Assembly (NCBI GenBank): GCA_035943635.1 | Contig: DASZBX010000085.1 | Coordinates: 1-64,000, forward strand | Reading direction: 5' to 3' | Origin: DASZBX01 sp035943635 | GTDB taxonomy: Bacteria; Actinomycetota; Actinomycetes; Streptomycetales; Catenulisporaceae | Length of the DNA: 64,000 bases | Shown: positions 33,060 to 43,902 of the stretch, one piece after another | Position numbering within the stretch: the first letter of the stretch is position 1 | How the letters are laid out: each line of letters starts with the position of its first letter | Translations under genes and position numbers: made by a program | Notes under the pieces: model-generated | Seen by the model: the letters and a program-made list of their open reading frames with translations, nothing else | What the model was told of the DNA's origin: nothing | Databases searched by the model: none

Positions 33060-34229
33060 TCAGAAGCCGAGCCGGCGCAGCTGCTTCGGGTCGCGCTGCC
33101 AGTCCTTGGCCACCTTCACGTGCAGTTCGAGGAACACCGGGGTGCCGAGCAGGGCCTCGATCTGCTTGCGGGCCCGGGTGCCGACGTCCCGCAGCCGCGA
33201 ACCGCCGCTGCCGATGATGATGGCCTTCTGGCTCGGCCGCTCGACGTACACCAGCGCGTGGATGTCCAGCAGCGGCTTGTCCGACGGCCGGTCCGCGCGC
33301 GGCAGCATCTCCTCGACCACCACGGCCAGCGAGTGCGGCAGTTCGTCGCGCACGCCCTCCAGCGCCGCCTCGCGGATCAGCTCGGCCACCATCACCTGCT
33401 CCGGCTCGTCGGTCAGCTCGCCGCCCGGGTACAGCGGCGGGGACTCCGGCAGCTGGGTGACCAGCACGTCGGCCAGGATCTTGATCGACCCCTCGTCCCG
33501 CACCGCGGTGACCGGCACGATCTCGGCCCACTCCAGCCCGGTCTGCCGGCCCAGCTCCACCACGGCCAGCAGCTGCCTGGCCACGTCCTGCTTGGACATG
33601 GTGTCGGTCTTGGTCACGATCGCGACCTTCGGCGTGCGCCGCACCTCGGCCAGCTGCTTGGCGATGTACGTGTCGCCCGTCCCGATCGGCTGGTCCGCCG
33701 GGATGCAGAAGCCGATCACGTCCACCTCGGCCCAGGTCGCCCGGACCTGGTCGTTCAGCCGCTCGCCGAGCAGCGTCCGGGGCCGGTGCAGCCCGGGGGT
33801 GTCCACCAGGATCAGCTGCGCGTCGGCCCGGTGCACGATCCCGCGCACGGTGTGCCGGGTGGTCTGCGGCCGCCCCGAGGTAATCGCGATCTTGGCCCCG
33901 ACCACCGCGTTGGTCAGGGTCGACTTGCCCGCGTTGGGCCGCCCGACGAAGCAGGCGAACCCGGCCCGGTACCCGTCCGGCAGGTCCAGGTAGGAGGCCG
34001 GCGTCGGCGAGTCGACCACCGTGGCCCGCCCGGCCGCGGTCGGCGCCGGCTCGGACATCCGCACGTTCGCCGCCGTGGTCCGCCGCTCCGCCTGCCGGAT
34101 CGAACGCGCCTTGCGCTGGTCCGTCGCCTTCTGCTCCTCGGCCCGCCGGTGCGCGCTGTTGCGCGCGGCGTTCTGACCGGCCTTGGGCCGCTGCTTAGGC
34201 TCTGTCGACTTGCGGGGCTGCTCGCTCAT
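33060..34229 (-). CDS. era: GTPase Era
   Basis: Era binds 16S rRNA and helps assemble the 30S subunit. GTPase motifs: G1 GRPNAGKST, G3 DTPGLH, G4 TKTD; switch region SGRPQTTRHTVRG. The C-terminal KH domain ends with IIIGSGGSRLRDVGTRARKQIEALLGTPVFLELHVKVAKDWQRDPKQLRRLGF. ATG 34229 gives 389 residues, including about 80 basic, low-complexity residues before GFACFVGRPNAG that most Era proteins lack. ATG 34058 would remove most of these, but neither has a strong ribosome site. Upstream lies the divergent VapBC operon. Confidence 0.92.
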   Translation of the reverse strand: MSEQPRKSTEPKQRPKAGQNAARNSAHRRAEEQKATDQRKARSIRQAERRTTAANVRMSEPAPTAAGRATVVDSPTPASYLDLPDGYRAGFACFVGRPNAGKSTLTNAVVGAKIAITSGRPQTTRHTVRGIVHRADAQLILVDTPGLHRPRTLLGERLNDQVRATWAEVDVIGFCIPADQPIGTGDTYIAKQLAEVRRTPKVAIVTKTDTMSKQDVARQLLAVVELGRQTGLEWAEIVPVTAVRDEGSIKILADVLVTQLPESPPLYPGGELTDEPEQVMVAELIREAALEGVRDELPHSLAVVVEEMLPRADRPSDKPLLDIHALVYVERPSQKAIIIGSGGSRLRDVGTRARKQIEALLGTPVFLELHVKVAKDWQRDPKQLRRLGF

Positions 34230-34315
34230 GGAGCCATTGTCCCATCGATCGGAGGCAGGGCCGGACGGGCGGATCCACGAATGGACGTCCGCGGAGGATG
34301 CCCGATTCACCTCTT

Positions 34316-34372
34316 CCTGGATATCCAGGATCCATGTGGATGGATATCTCCGCTAGGGTCAAAGTGATATCC
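34316..34372 (+). promoter_or_regulatory. Operator-like palindromes upstream of vapBC
   Basis: CCTGGATATCCAGG (34316-34329) is a perfect 14-bp palindrome. The core GATATC recurs in GGATATC (34342-34348) and GATATCC (34366-34372). They lie directly ahead of the antitoxin gene, where VapB-type repressors bind their own operator. Confidence 0.6.
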
Positions 34373-34406
34373 TTCGAGAGTCCCCGCAAACATCTTGGAG
34401 GCTGCC

Positions 34407-34613
34407 ATGGCAAAGACAAGCGTCGAGATCGACTTGGACAAGTTCAATCGCACCCGCGAAATCCTGGGCACCGACTCGATCCGCGACACCATCGACGCGG
34501 CGTTCCGCGAGGTGATAAGAGTCGCGGCAGTAAGGGATCTGGTCGCGCTCGCCGAAGAGGGGGCGTTCCAGGCGCTGCTCGAACCGGACGCCGAGGAGCA
34601 CCTGTGGGGGTGA
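34407..34613 (+). CDS. vapB: VapB-type antitoxin
   Basis: The 68-residue protein starts at ATG 34407 with GGAGG six bases ahead. The N-terminal ribbon-helix-helix part (KTSVEIDLDKFNRTREILGTDSIRDTIDAAFREV) binds DNA. The C-terminal stretch VRDLVALAEEGAFQALLEPDAEEHLWG is the likely toxin-wrapping tail, with a typical closing Trp. Its stop overlaps the vapC start by ten bases, giving coupled synthesis. Palindromic GATATC sites upstream fit autorepression. Confidence 0.85.
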   Translation: MAKTSVEIDLDKFNRTREILGTDSIRDTIDAAFREVIRVAAVRDLVALAEEGAFQALLEPDAEEHLWG

Positions 34614-35023
34614 CCGAATATCTCGCCGACAAGAGCGCCCTGGCCCGGCTGCACCTGCCTCCGGTGCGCGATGTCCTCGTGCCACTGATGGAGCGGGGAC
34701 TCATCTCCATCTGTGGCGTCACCGAGTTGGAACTGCTCTTCTCGGCGCGCAACATCCAGGAGCGCAGCCGCGTGAAGCAGCAGATCGACGCGTCGTTCAC
34801 CCTGGCCCACGAACCAGACGGCCTCTGGACGATGGCCTCCGAGATCCAGGAGGCACTGACCGAGAAGGGCCAACACCGCGCCGCGTCGGTCCCCGACCTC
34901 ATCGTTGCCGCCACCGGCCGGGCCACGGGCTTAACCGTCCTGCACTACGACAACGACTTCGACACCATCGCGGCCTTCACCGAGCAGCCGACCCATTGGG
35001 TAGTCCCCGCCGGAACGGTGTGA
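34604..35023 (+). CDS. vapC: VapC-type PIN-domain toxin
   Basis: The 139-residue protein starts at GTG 34604 (GTG 34610 is also served by GAGGAG at 34593-34598). PIN nuclease acidic residues are visible: Asp in YLADKSALARL, Glu in VTELELLFSARN, Asp in ASVPDLIVAATG, and Asp in LHYDNDFDTIA. VapC toxins cleave specific tRNA or rRNA sites when freed from VapB. Here all four acidic positions appear intact, so it is probably active. Confidence 0.87.
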   Translation: MGVTEYLADKSALARLHLPPVRDVLVPLMERGLISICGVTELELLFSARNIQERSRVKQQIDASFTLAHEPDGLWTMASEIQEALTEKGQHRAASVPDLIVAATGRATGLTVLHYDNDFDTIAAFTEQPTHWVVPAGTV

Positions 35024-35094
35024 TCGTGTACGACATCAGGCGCCAGTGCGACATTCCGTACTGCACGTGGTCCGGAAAGGTCTATTGTCACCGC

Positions 35095-35415
35095 ATGGGG
35101 GAACATGAGGTCCTTCCGCAAATCGGGCTGCGCGAGCTCAGCCGCCACACCGCCGAGATCGTCAAACGGGTGCGACGAGGCGAAACGATCGAGATCACTG
35201 ATCGCGGTGAAGCAATCTTCCGCATGGTTCCGGTGAAGCCCGCAGACTCTCTCCTCGATCGCTTGGTCGCCCAGGGGCGCGCCGTTCCGCCGAGCACCGA
35301 CCATCGGCGGGAGCAGTTCCTGAACGGCACGCGTGCGCTCCAGGGCACCGAGCCCATCCGCGAACTGGTCGCGCTCGCCGACGAGGGCGCGTTCCAAGCG
35401 TTGCCGGAACCGTAA
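35095..35415 (+). CDS. Orphan hybrid antitoxin: Phd/YefM-like head with VapB-like tail
   Basis: The 106-residue protein starts at ATG 35095. Residues 1-50 (IGLRELSRHTAEIVKRVRRGETIEITDRGEAIFRMVPV) match the Phd/YefM antitoxin fold. The tail, IRELVALADEGAFQALPEP, closely follows the VapB tail encoded 500-700 bp upstream (VRDLVALAEEGAFQALLEP). No toxin gene follows: pgi lies downstream on the other strand. It looks like a shuffled antitoxin that lost its partner or that could bind the neighbouring VapC. A weak ribosome site is the main doubt about the start. Confidence 0.75.
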   Translation: MGEHEVLPQIGLRELSRHTAEIVKRVRRGETIEITDRGEAIFRMVPVKPADSLLDRLVAQGRAVPPSTDHRREQFLNGTRALQGTEPIRELVALADEGAFQALPEP

Positions 35416-35483
35416 CTGCAAGATCAAAACGGGCGCCCGGCATACAACTCAGCCAGGCACCCGCCCCGATAGAAACTGCCCGC

Positions 35484-37124
<1,641 letters not shown>

Positions 37125-37224
37125 CTCGCTGACTCCTGTTTTTTTCGGCCGTCCTGCTCTTGCCCAAACGCTAACACCGTCGCCCGCCGTCCCGCCGTCT
37201 CCCAGTGGTACTACGCTTTCCCGC

Positions 37225-38028
37225 ATGTCAGCATCTGATCCGGGCCGGCCCGGCGAGCGCCACCTGGTCCTCGTGGTCGAGGACGAGCCCACCTTGGCGG
37301 ACGCCGTGATGGCCCGGTTCGACGCGGCCGGCTTCGACACCGTGCACGCGGGCGACGGCCCGGGCGCGGTGGCCGCGGCCCGCGAGCACCAGCCGGACGT
37401 GATCGTGCTGGACGTGATGCTGCCGGGCTTCGACGGCCTGGAGGTGTGCCGCCGGATCCAGCGCGAGCGGCCGGTCCCGGTGCTGATGCTCACCGCCCGG
37501 GACGCCGAGCCGGACCTGCTGGCCGGGCTCGGCGCGGGCGCGGACGACTACCTGACCAAGCCGTTCTCGATGCGCGAGCTGATCGCCCGGGTGCACGCGC
37601 TGCTGCGCCGGGTGGACGTGGTGCGCCAGCAGACCCTGCAGGCGAGCCGGCAGACCGCGCCGGCGATCCAGCTGCACGCGGACGGCCGGACGCTCGAACT
37701 GGACCACGCCGCCCGCCGGGTCCGGGTCGAGTCGGCGGACGTGCACCTGACCCCGATCGAGTTCGACCTGCTGGACTGCCTGGCCCGCAAGCCGGGCGTG
37801 GTGGCCTCGCGGGAGCAGCTGCTGGCCGACGTGTGGGACTGGGCCGACGCCTCGGGCACCCGCACGGTCGACTCGCACATCAAGGCCCTGCGCAAGAAGA
37901 TCGGCGCGGAGTGGATCCGCACGGTGCACGGGATCGGCTACGCGCTGGAGGCCGGCCCGGCCCCGGCGCACGTGCCCGGGCAGCTGCACGCCGACGCGCC
38001 CGGCCCCACACCGGACCGCGCTTCGTGA
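37225..38028 (+). CDS. OmpR-family response regulator
   Basis: The 267-residue protein begins at ATG 37225; no ribosome site is seen, so the message may be leaderless. The receiver domain has VVEDE (acidic pocket), Asp63 in IVLDVMLPG as phosphate acceptor, MLTA and the Lys in YLTKPF. The C-terminal winged helix contains LTPIEFDLLDCLARKPGVV and SGTRTVDSHIKALRKKIG. A Pro/Ala tail of about 25 residues follows. The kinase gene overlaps its stop by four bases (GTGA). Confidence 0.92.
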   Translation: MSASDPGRPGERHLVLVVEDEPTLADAVMARFDAAGFDTVHAGDGPGAVAAAREHQPDVIVLDVMLPGFDGLEVCRRIQRERPVPVLMLTARDAEPDLLAGLGAGADDYLTKPFSMRELIARVHALLRRVDVVRQQTLQASRQTAPAIQLHADGRTLELDHAARRVRVESADVHLTPIEFDLLDCLARKPGVVASREQLLADVWDWADASGTRTVDSHIKALRKKIGAEWIRTVHGIGYALEAGPAPAHVPGQLHADAPGPTPDRAS

Positions 38029-39380
38029 TCCCGCACCGCAGCCGGCCGGTGGAACGCACGGAGCCCGCGGACCCGGCGGAACCCACGGAACCGGCCAAGC
38101 CCGCAACGGCCCCCACACCCACGACCGCCGAACGGCCCAACGCCCCCGACCGGCCGAGGTTCTTCCACCACCTCTACACCCGGCACCCTCCGCTCGACGC
38201 GCCGCTGGACATCCCCTGGCTGCCCGGGATCGGCTCGCTGGCCCGGCGGATACTGGAGCGTTTCCCGTGGGCCCGGCCGCTGTGGAACAACCTGCGGCCG
38301 CTGGACCCGATCCGGTCGATCAAGGCCAAGTTCGGCATCCTGGTCGTGGTCAGCGTCACCTTCGCCGGGTCGTTCACCGCCATCGGGGTCACCATCGGCA
38401 TCCGGGCCCGGTACGTGGTGCTGGTCGCGGTCGTGCTCTCGCTGATCGTCACCCAGGTGCTGGCGCACGGGATGACCTCGCCGCTGCGCCGGATGACGGC
38501 CGCCGCCCGGGCGATGGCGAACGGGGACTACACCCGCCGGATCCGGGCCACCACCCAGGACGAGGTCGGCGAGCTGGCCGCGGCGTTCAACCAGATGGCG
38601 GCGGACCTGGAGGCGGCCGACCGCCAGCGCCGGGAGCTGATCGCGAACGTCTCGCACGAGCTGCGCACCCCGATCTCGGTGCTCCGGGCGGTGCTGGAGA
38701 ACGTGGTGGACGGGGTGACCGAGCCGACCGACGCGACCGTGACCGCGGCGCTGACCCAGACCGAGCGGCTCGGCCGGCTGGTCGAGGAGCTGCTGGACCT
38801 GTCCCGGCTGGAGGCCGGGGCGATCCCGCTGGACCTGTCCCGGTTCCGGGTCGGCCCGTTCCTGGAGCGGGTGATCGACGAGGCGGCCGGGGCCGGGCGC
38901 CCGGTCCGGTTCGAGCTCGCGGTCAGCCCGCCGGACCTGACCGTGCAGGCGGACCAGGCGCGGCTGCACCAGGTGGTGGCGAACCTGGTGGACAACGCGG
39001 CCAAGCACTCGCCCCGGGACGGCGTGGTGCAGGTCTCGGCGTGGGCCCGCCCGCCGCGCGAGGCCGTCGCGCGGGACGGCGGCCCGGGTCCCGGCGCCGG
39101 CCCGCGGACCGAGGCCCCCGCGCCCGAGTCCGACCCGGAGAGCCCGGCCGGCCCGCCCTGCGGCATCCGGATCGAGGTGGCCGACCAGGGGCCCGGGATT
39201 CCGGAGGCGGAGCGGACCAAGGTGTTCGAACGGTTCACCCGGGCGAGTGAAACCGGCAACTCCAGCGGCGGTACCGGGCTCGGTCTGGCGATCGCCCGCT
39301 GGGCCGTGGACCTGCACGGGGGAAAGATCGAGGTGGCGCCCTCGGCGGCCGGCGCGCTGATCCGGGTGGACCTGCCGTAG
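38025..39380 (+). CDS. Sensor histidine kinase, partner of the upstream regulator
   Basis: The 451-residue protein starts at GTG 38025. Residues 1-95 are cytoplasmic and Pro-rich; two membrane segments follow at about 103-125 and 129-147 with almost no loop between them. A HAMP domain (about 148-200) leads to the phospho-acceptor His211 in NVSHELRTPIS. The ATPase domain has VVANLVDNAAKHSP (N box), VADQGPGIP and GGTGLGLAIARW, with a ~35-residue low-complexity insert before the G1 box. Having virtually no extracellular loop suggests it senses the membrane or a partner protein. Confidence 0.92.
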   Translation: MIPHRSRPVERTEPADPAEPTEPAKPATAPTPTTAERPNAPDRPRFFHHLYTRHPPLDAPLDIPWLPGIGSLARRILERFPWARPLWNNLRPLDPIRSIKAKFGILVVVSVTFAGSFTAIGVTIGIRARYVVLVAVVLSLIVTQVLAHGMTSPLRRMTAAARAMANGDYTRRIRATTQDEVGELAAAFNQMAADLEAADRQRRELIANVSHELRTPISVLRAVLENVVDGVTEPTDATVTAALTQTERLGRLVEELLDLSRLEAGAIPLDLSRFRVGPFLERVIDEAAGAGRPVRFELAVSPPDLTVQADQARLHQVVANLVDNAAKHSPRDGVVQVSAWARPPREAVARDGGPGPGAGPRTEAPAPESDPESPAGPPCGIRIEVADQGPGIPEAERTKVFERFTRASETGNSSGGTGLGLAIARWAVDLHGGKIEVAPSAAGALIRVDLP

Positions 39381-39969
39381 GGCGACTATCGGCCATTCCG
39401 ATAGCCGGACAATCCATCCGGCTATCGGCCCGGCAAGCTGTTAGGCGCACAAATCGGCGGGGCCCGCGGACGGGCGAACTCCGGCCCCGGCGGGCCGACA
39501 ATGCGTTAGGCCGAAAAAACGATAGCCGGGCAATGTGGGCGACCGATACTGTCGTGCTCCCCGCCCGTACGGCGCCGACACCCGCCGTAGCCAGCCGGGA
39601 CACCCGCCGTGACGTTCCCGCGGCGGCCGCGGCCGGGAGGCCGCCGGACGGCCGTATCCCGGCCGTCAATCATCCGGGAATAGTCGCACAATTATAATCA
39701 TACCGTCGTAAATATAGTCGCCGATCAACCGGCCGTAGTCGGATAGGGCCATACCGATACCATCAAAACGGGTGGTAAACACATACGGCCGGTGTGACGC
39801 TCGTCGCTTTGCGATGCTCAACTGCGATTTACCCATGAATAGGCGTAACCTTGAGAACCGCTGCCTGGTTGGGGAGTAGCGCGGGCTCGCAACCGCGCAT
39901 GCCCTCCTTCGGGCATCGTCAGGCTCCCCGAAACACGGATCTACGAAGCGGAAGAGGGCGGAACCCGCC
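39381..39969. other. 589-bp intergenic region upstream of kgd with repeated CGATAGCCGG elements
   Basis: No gene is supported. CCGATAGCCGG (39398-39408) and its exact complement (39418-39428) form an 11-bp stem with a 9-base loop just after the kinase stop. A further CGATAGCCGG lies at 39520-39529 and related TATCGG/CCGATA pieces nearby. Bases about 39660-39860 are distinctly AT-richer (for example TTATAATCATACC), as expected of a promoter zone for kgd. The stem may end kinase transcription, bind a regulator, or both. Confidence 0.5.
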
Positions 39970-42900
39970 GTGTCCCCACAGTCCACGTCAGCGTCGTCAT
40001 CACCAACAGCCGGACCGGAGGCACAACCCCCGCACACGGCTGCCGAGTTCGGGCCCAACGAGTGGCTGGTCGACGAAATCTACCAGCAGTATCTACGCGA
40101 CCCGGGGTCGGTGGACAAGGCGTGGTGGGATTTCTTCGCCGACTATCAGCCTTCCGACACCACCGGGAGCGCTGCGAACGCCGCCGCCCCGGTGCTGCCG
40201 GCCCCCCAGGTGGCCCCGATCGCCGTGCCGGCGGTCGAGTCCGAGGTCACCGTGCCGTCCCGGCCGGTCCCGGCGCCCACCCTCGCCGGGGACCACTCCG
40301 CGCTCAGCGCCAAGCCGGTCCCGGTCGCCGTCGCCCCGGTCTCCGGGGTGCCCCGGGACGCCGCGATCACCGCTCCCCCGGCCGCCTCCACCCCGTCCGG
40401 CGGCGGCAGCGCCACCACCGTGCTCAAGGGCCCGGCCGCCCGGGTGGTGATCAACATGGAGGCCTCGCTCGAGGTCCCGACCGCCACCTCGGTCCGGGCC
40501 ATCCCGGCCAAGCTTTTGATCGACAACCGGGTGGTCATCAACAACCACCTCAAGCGGGCCCGCGGCGGGAAGGTCTCCTTCACCCACCTGATCGGCTACG
40601 CGCTGATCCAGGCGGCCAAGCTGACCCCGGCCATGAACGCCTCGTACACCCAGGTCGACGGCAAGCCGGCCGTGGTGACCCCGGAGCACATCAACCTCGG
40701 CCTGGCGATCGACATCGTCAAGCCGGACGGATCGCGCAGCCTGCTGGTGCCGTCGATCAAGGCCGGCGAGCTGATGGACTTCCGCGAGTTCTGGCAGGCC
40801 TACGAGGACATGGTCCGCAAGGCCCGGACCAACAAGCTCACCGCGGACGACTTCGCCGGCACCACGATCTCGCTGACCAACCCCGGCGGCCTCGGCACCG
40901 TGCACTCGGTGCCCCGCCTGGTCAAGGGGCAGGGCACCATCCTGGGCGTCGGCTCGATGGAGTACCCGGCCGAGTACCAGGGCGCCTCCGCGGAGACCAT
41001 GGCGCGACTGGCGGTCAGCAAGATCATGACGCTGACCTCGACCTACGACCACCGGATCATCCAGGGCGCGCAGTCCGGGGAGTTCCTGCGGACCATCCAC
41101 CAGCTGCTGCTGGGCGAGGACGAGTTCTACGACAAGGTCTTCGAGTCGCTGCGGATCCCGTACGAGCCGGTCCGCTGGATCCAGGACATCTCCGCCTCGC
41201 ACGAGAACGACGTGAACAAGACCGCCCGGGTGCAGGAGCTGATCGACTCCTACCGCACCCGCGGGCACCTGATGGCCGACACCGACCCGCTGGAGTACAA
41301 GCAGCGCCGGCACCCGGACCTGGACGTGGTCTCGCACGGGCTGACCCTGTGGGACCTGGAGCGGGAGTTCGCCACCGGCGGCTTCGGCGGCAGGCCGCTG
41401 ATGAAGCTGCGGGACGTGCTCGGCGTGCTGCGCGACTCGTACTGCCGGACCGTCGGCATCGAGTACATGCACATCCAGAACCCGGAGCAGCGCCGCTGGA
41501 TCCAGGCCAAGGTCGAGCACGGCAACGGCAAGCCCAGCCGCGAGGAGCAGCTGCGGATCCTGAACCGGCTCAACGCGGCCGAGGCCTTCGAGACCTTCCT
41601 GCAGGTCAAGTACGTCGGCCAGAAGCGCTTCTCGCTCGAGGGCGGGGAGACCGCGATCCCGCTGCTGGACCAGCTGATCTCGGCCGCGGCCGAGTCCGGG
41701 CTGGACGAGGCCGCGATCGGGATGCCGCACCGCGGCCGGCTGAACGTGCTGACCAACATCGTGGGCAAGGCCTACGGCAAGGTGTTCGCCGAGTTCGAGG
41801 GCAACCTGGACCCGAAGTCGATGCACGGCTCCGGCGACGTGAAGTACCACCTCGGCTCCGAGGGCGTGTTCACCTCGCTGTCCGGCAAGCAGATCAAGGT
41901 CTCCCTGGCCGCCAACCCCTCGCACCTGGAGGCGGTGGACCCGGTCCTGCAGGGGATCGCCCGGGCCAAGCAGGACATCATCAACAAGGCCGGTTCGGCG
42001 TTCACCGTGCTGCCGATCCTGATGCACGGCGACGCCGCGTTCGCCGGCCAGGGCGTGGTGGCCGAGGTGCTGAACATGTCGCAGCTGCGCGGCTTCCGCA
42101 CCGGCGGCACGATCCACCTGGTGATCAACAACCAGGTCGGCTTCACCACCCCGCCGGTCTCCTCCCGCTCCTCGGTCTACGCGACCGACGTGGCCCGGAT
42201 GGTCGAGGCGCCGATCTTCCACGTGAACGGCGACGACCCCGAGGCCTGCGTGCGGGTGGCCCAGCTGGCGTTCGAGTTCCGGCAGGAGTTCAACAAGGAC
42301 GTCGTGATCGACATGGTCTGCTACCGGCGCCGGGGCCACAACGAGGGCGACGACCCCTCGATGACCCAGCCGCTGATGTACCAGCTGATCGAGGCCAAGC
42401 GCTCGGTGCGCAAGCTCTACACCGAGGCGCTGATCGGCCGCGGCGACATCACCCTGGACGAGGCCGAGCAGGCCCTGAAGGACTACCAGGCCCGGCTCGA
42501 GCAGGTGTTCGCCGAGACCAAGGAGGCCGCGGCCCCGACCGGCGCCACGGTCGAGCTGGTGCACCCGCACAACGACGCCGACAGCACCTTCCCGGCCGTG
42601 CTGGACACCGCGATCTCGGATGAAGAGGTCAAGCGGATCGTCGAGGTGCACGTGAACATGCCGGAGGGCTTCGAGACCCACCCGCGGGTGGTCCCGCAGC
42701 TCCAGCGCCGGGCCCAGATGGTCGCCGACGGCACCATCGACTGGGCCATGGGCGAGACCCTGGCCTTCGGCTCGCTCCTGATGGAGGGCGTGCCGGTCCG
42801 GCTGACCGGCCAGGACTCGCGCCGCGGCACGTTCGTGACCCGGCAGCACGTGATCGTGGACCGGATCACCGCCGAGGAGTACACCCCGCTGTCCTACCTG

Positions 42901-43761
42901 GCCGAGAACCAGGCCACGTACACGGTCTACGACTCGATGCTCTCGGAGTTCGCCGCGATGGGCTTCGAGTACGGCTACTCGGTGGCCCGCCCGAACGCGC
43001 TGGTGCTGTGGGAGGCGCAGTTCGGCGACTTCGGCAACGGCGCGCAGACGATCGTGGACGAGTTCATCTCCTCCGGCGAGCAGAAGTGGGGCCAGCACTC
43101 GGGCATCGTGCTGCTGCTGCCGCACGGCTACGAGGGCCAGGGCCCGGACCACTCCTCGGCCCGGATCGAGCGCTACCTGGCCATGTGCGCGCAGAACAAC
43201 ATGACCGTGGCGACCCCGTCGACCCCGGCGTCCTACTTCCACCTGCTGCGCTGGCAGGCGCTGAACCCGGCGCACAAGCCGCTGGTGGTGTTCACGCCGA
43301 AGTCGATGCTCCGGCTCAAGGCGGCGGCCTCGTCGATCGACGAGTTCACCTCCGGCCGGTTCGAGCCGGTGATCGGCGACACGACGGTCGACCCGGCCGG
43401 GGTCCAGCAGATCGTGCTGTGCTCGGGCAAGATCTACTGGGACCTGGTGGCCCGCCGGGCCAAGCAGGGCTCGACCGACACCGCGGTCCTGCGGGCCGAG
43501 CGGTACTACCCGCTGCCGGCCGACGAACTGCAGGCCGAGCTGGCCAAGTACCCGGCGGCGGCGAAGCTGGTCTGGGTGCAGGAGGAGCCGACCAACCAGG
43601 GTGCCTGGCCGTTCATCGCGATGAACCTGCCCGCGCACCTGAATGGTCGCGCGATCACCTGCGTCTCCCGCCCGCCGTCCTCCTCGCCCGCGGTCGGTTC
43701 GGCCAAGCGGCACGAGGTGGAGCAGCAGGCCCTGATCGAGCAGGTCTTCGGCGCCGCCTGA
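39970..43761 (+). CDS. kgd: Multifunctional 2-oxoglutarate dehydrogenase/decarboxylase (Kgd, SucA/E2 fusion)
   Basis: The 1,263-residue protein is the actinobacterial fusion type. The N-terminal stretch EFGPNEWLVDEIYQQYLRDPGSVDKAWWDFF is diagnostic. An Ala/Pro linker leads to an E2-like acyltransferase domain with SLTNPGGLGTVHSVPRL and TSTYDHRIIQGAQSGEFL. The thiamine-diphosphate E1 part follows, with AIGMPHRGRLNVLTNIVGK, FHVNGDDPEACVRVAQ, YRRRGHNEGDDPSMTQP and QFGDFGNGAQTIVDEF. It feeds the TCA cycle and can also carboligate 2-oxoglutarate. GTG 39970 was used. No lipoyl domain is present, as expected for this family, which borrows partner subunits. Confidence 0.96.
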   Translation: MSPQSTSASSSPTAGPEAQPPHTAAEFGPNEWLVDEIYQQYLRDPGSVDKAWWDFFADYQPSDTTGSAANAAAPVLPAPQVAPIAVPAVESEVTVPSRPVPAPTLAGDHSALSAKPVPVAVAPVSGVPRDAAITAPPAASTPSGGGSATTVLKGPAARVVINMEASLEVPTATSVRAIPAKLLIDNRVVINNHLKRARGGKVSFTHLIGYALIQAAKLTPAMNASYTQVDGKPAVVTPEHINLGLAIDIVKPDGSRSLLVPSIKAGELMDFREFWQAYEDMVRKARTNKLTADDFAGTTISLTNPGGLGTVHSVPRLVKGQGTILGVGSMEYPAEYQGASAETMARLAVSKIMTLTSTYDHRIIQGAQSGEFLRTIHQLLLGEDEFYDKVFESLRIPYEPVRWIQDISASHENDVNKTARVQELIDSYRTRGHLMADTDPLEYKQRRHPDLDVVSHGLTLWDLEREFATGGFGGRPLMKLRDVLGVLRDSYCRTVGIEYMHIQNPEQRRWIQAKVEHGNGKPSREEQLRILNRLNAAEAFETFLQVKYVGQKRFSLEGGETAIPLLDQLISAAAESGLDEAAIGMPHRGRLNVLTNIVGKAYGKVFAEFEGNLDPKSMHGSGDVKYHLGSEGVFTSLSGKQIKVSLAANPSHLEAVDPVLQGIARAKQDIINKAGSAFTVLPILMHGDAAFAGQGVVAEVLNMSQLRGFRTGGTIHLVINNQVGFTTPPVSSRSSVYATDVARMVEAPIFHVNGDDPEACVRVAQLAFEFRQEFNKDVVIDMVCYRRRGHNEGDDPSMTQPLMYQLIEAKRSVRKLYTEALIGRGDITLDEAEQALKDYQARLEQVFAETKEAAAPTGATVELVHPHNDADSTFPAVLDTAISDEEVKRIVEVHVNMPEGFETHPRVVPQLQRRAQMVADGTIDWAMGETLAFGSLLMEGVPVRLTGQDSRRGTFVTRQHVIVDRITAEEYTPLSYLAENQATYTVYDSMLSEFAAMGFEYGYSVARPNALVLWEAQFGDFGNGAQTIVDEFISSGEQKWGQHSGIVLLLPHGYEGQGPDHSSARIERYLAMCAQNNMTVATPSTPASYFHLLRWQALNPAHKPLVVFTPKSMLRLKAAASSIDEFTSGRFEPVIGDTTVDPAGVQQIVLCSGKIYWDLVARRAKQGSTDTAVLRAERYYPLPADELQAELAKYPAAAKLVWVQEEPTNQGAWPFIAMNLPAHLNGRAITCVSRPPSSSPAVGSAKRHEVEQQALIEQVFGAA

Positions 43762-43789
43762 TCCAGGCGGAGAGTTCCACGAGTCCCGT

Positions 43790-43826
43790 GCTCGGGCCCG
43801 GCGCGCACCCTGCGCCGGGCCCGAGC
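43790..43826 (+). terminator. Terminator after kgd
   Basis: Perfect 15-base arms, GCTCGGGCCCGGCGC (43790-43804) and its complement (43812-43826), enclose a 7-base loop 28 bp after the kgd stop. It precedes the small gene at 43903, which may receive only read-through or its own transcript. Confidence 0.85.
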
Positions 43827-43902
43827 GCTTCCCGTCGCCGGCCGGGGCATCCGGCCCGGCTGTCCAGGCATGCGGCCTGGCTATCTGAAGGAGCCGTCAC
43901 CG

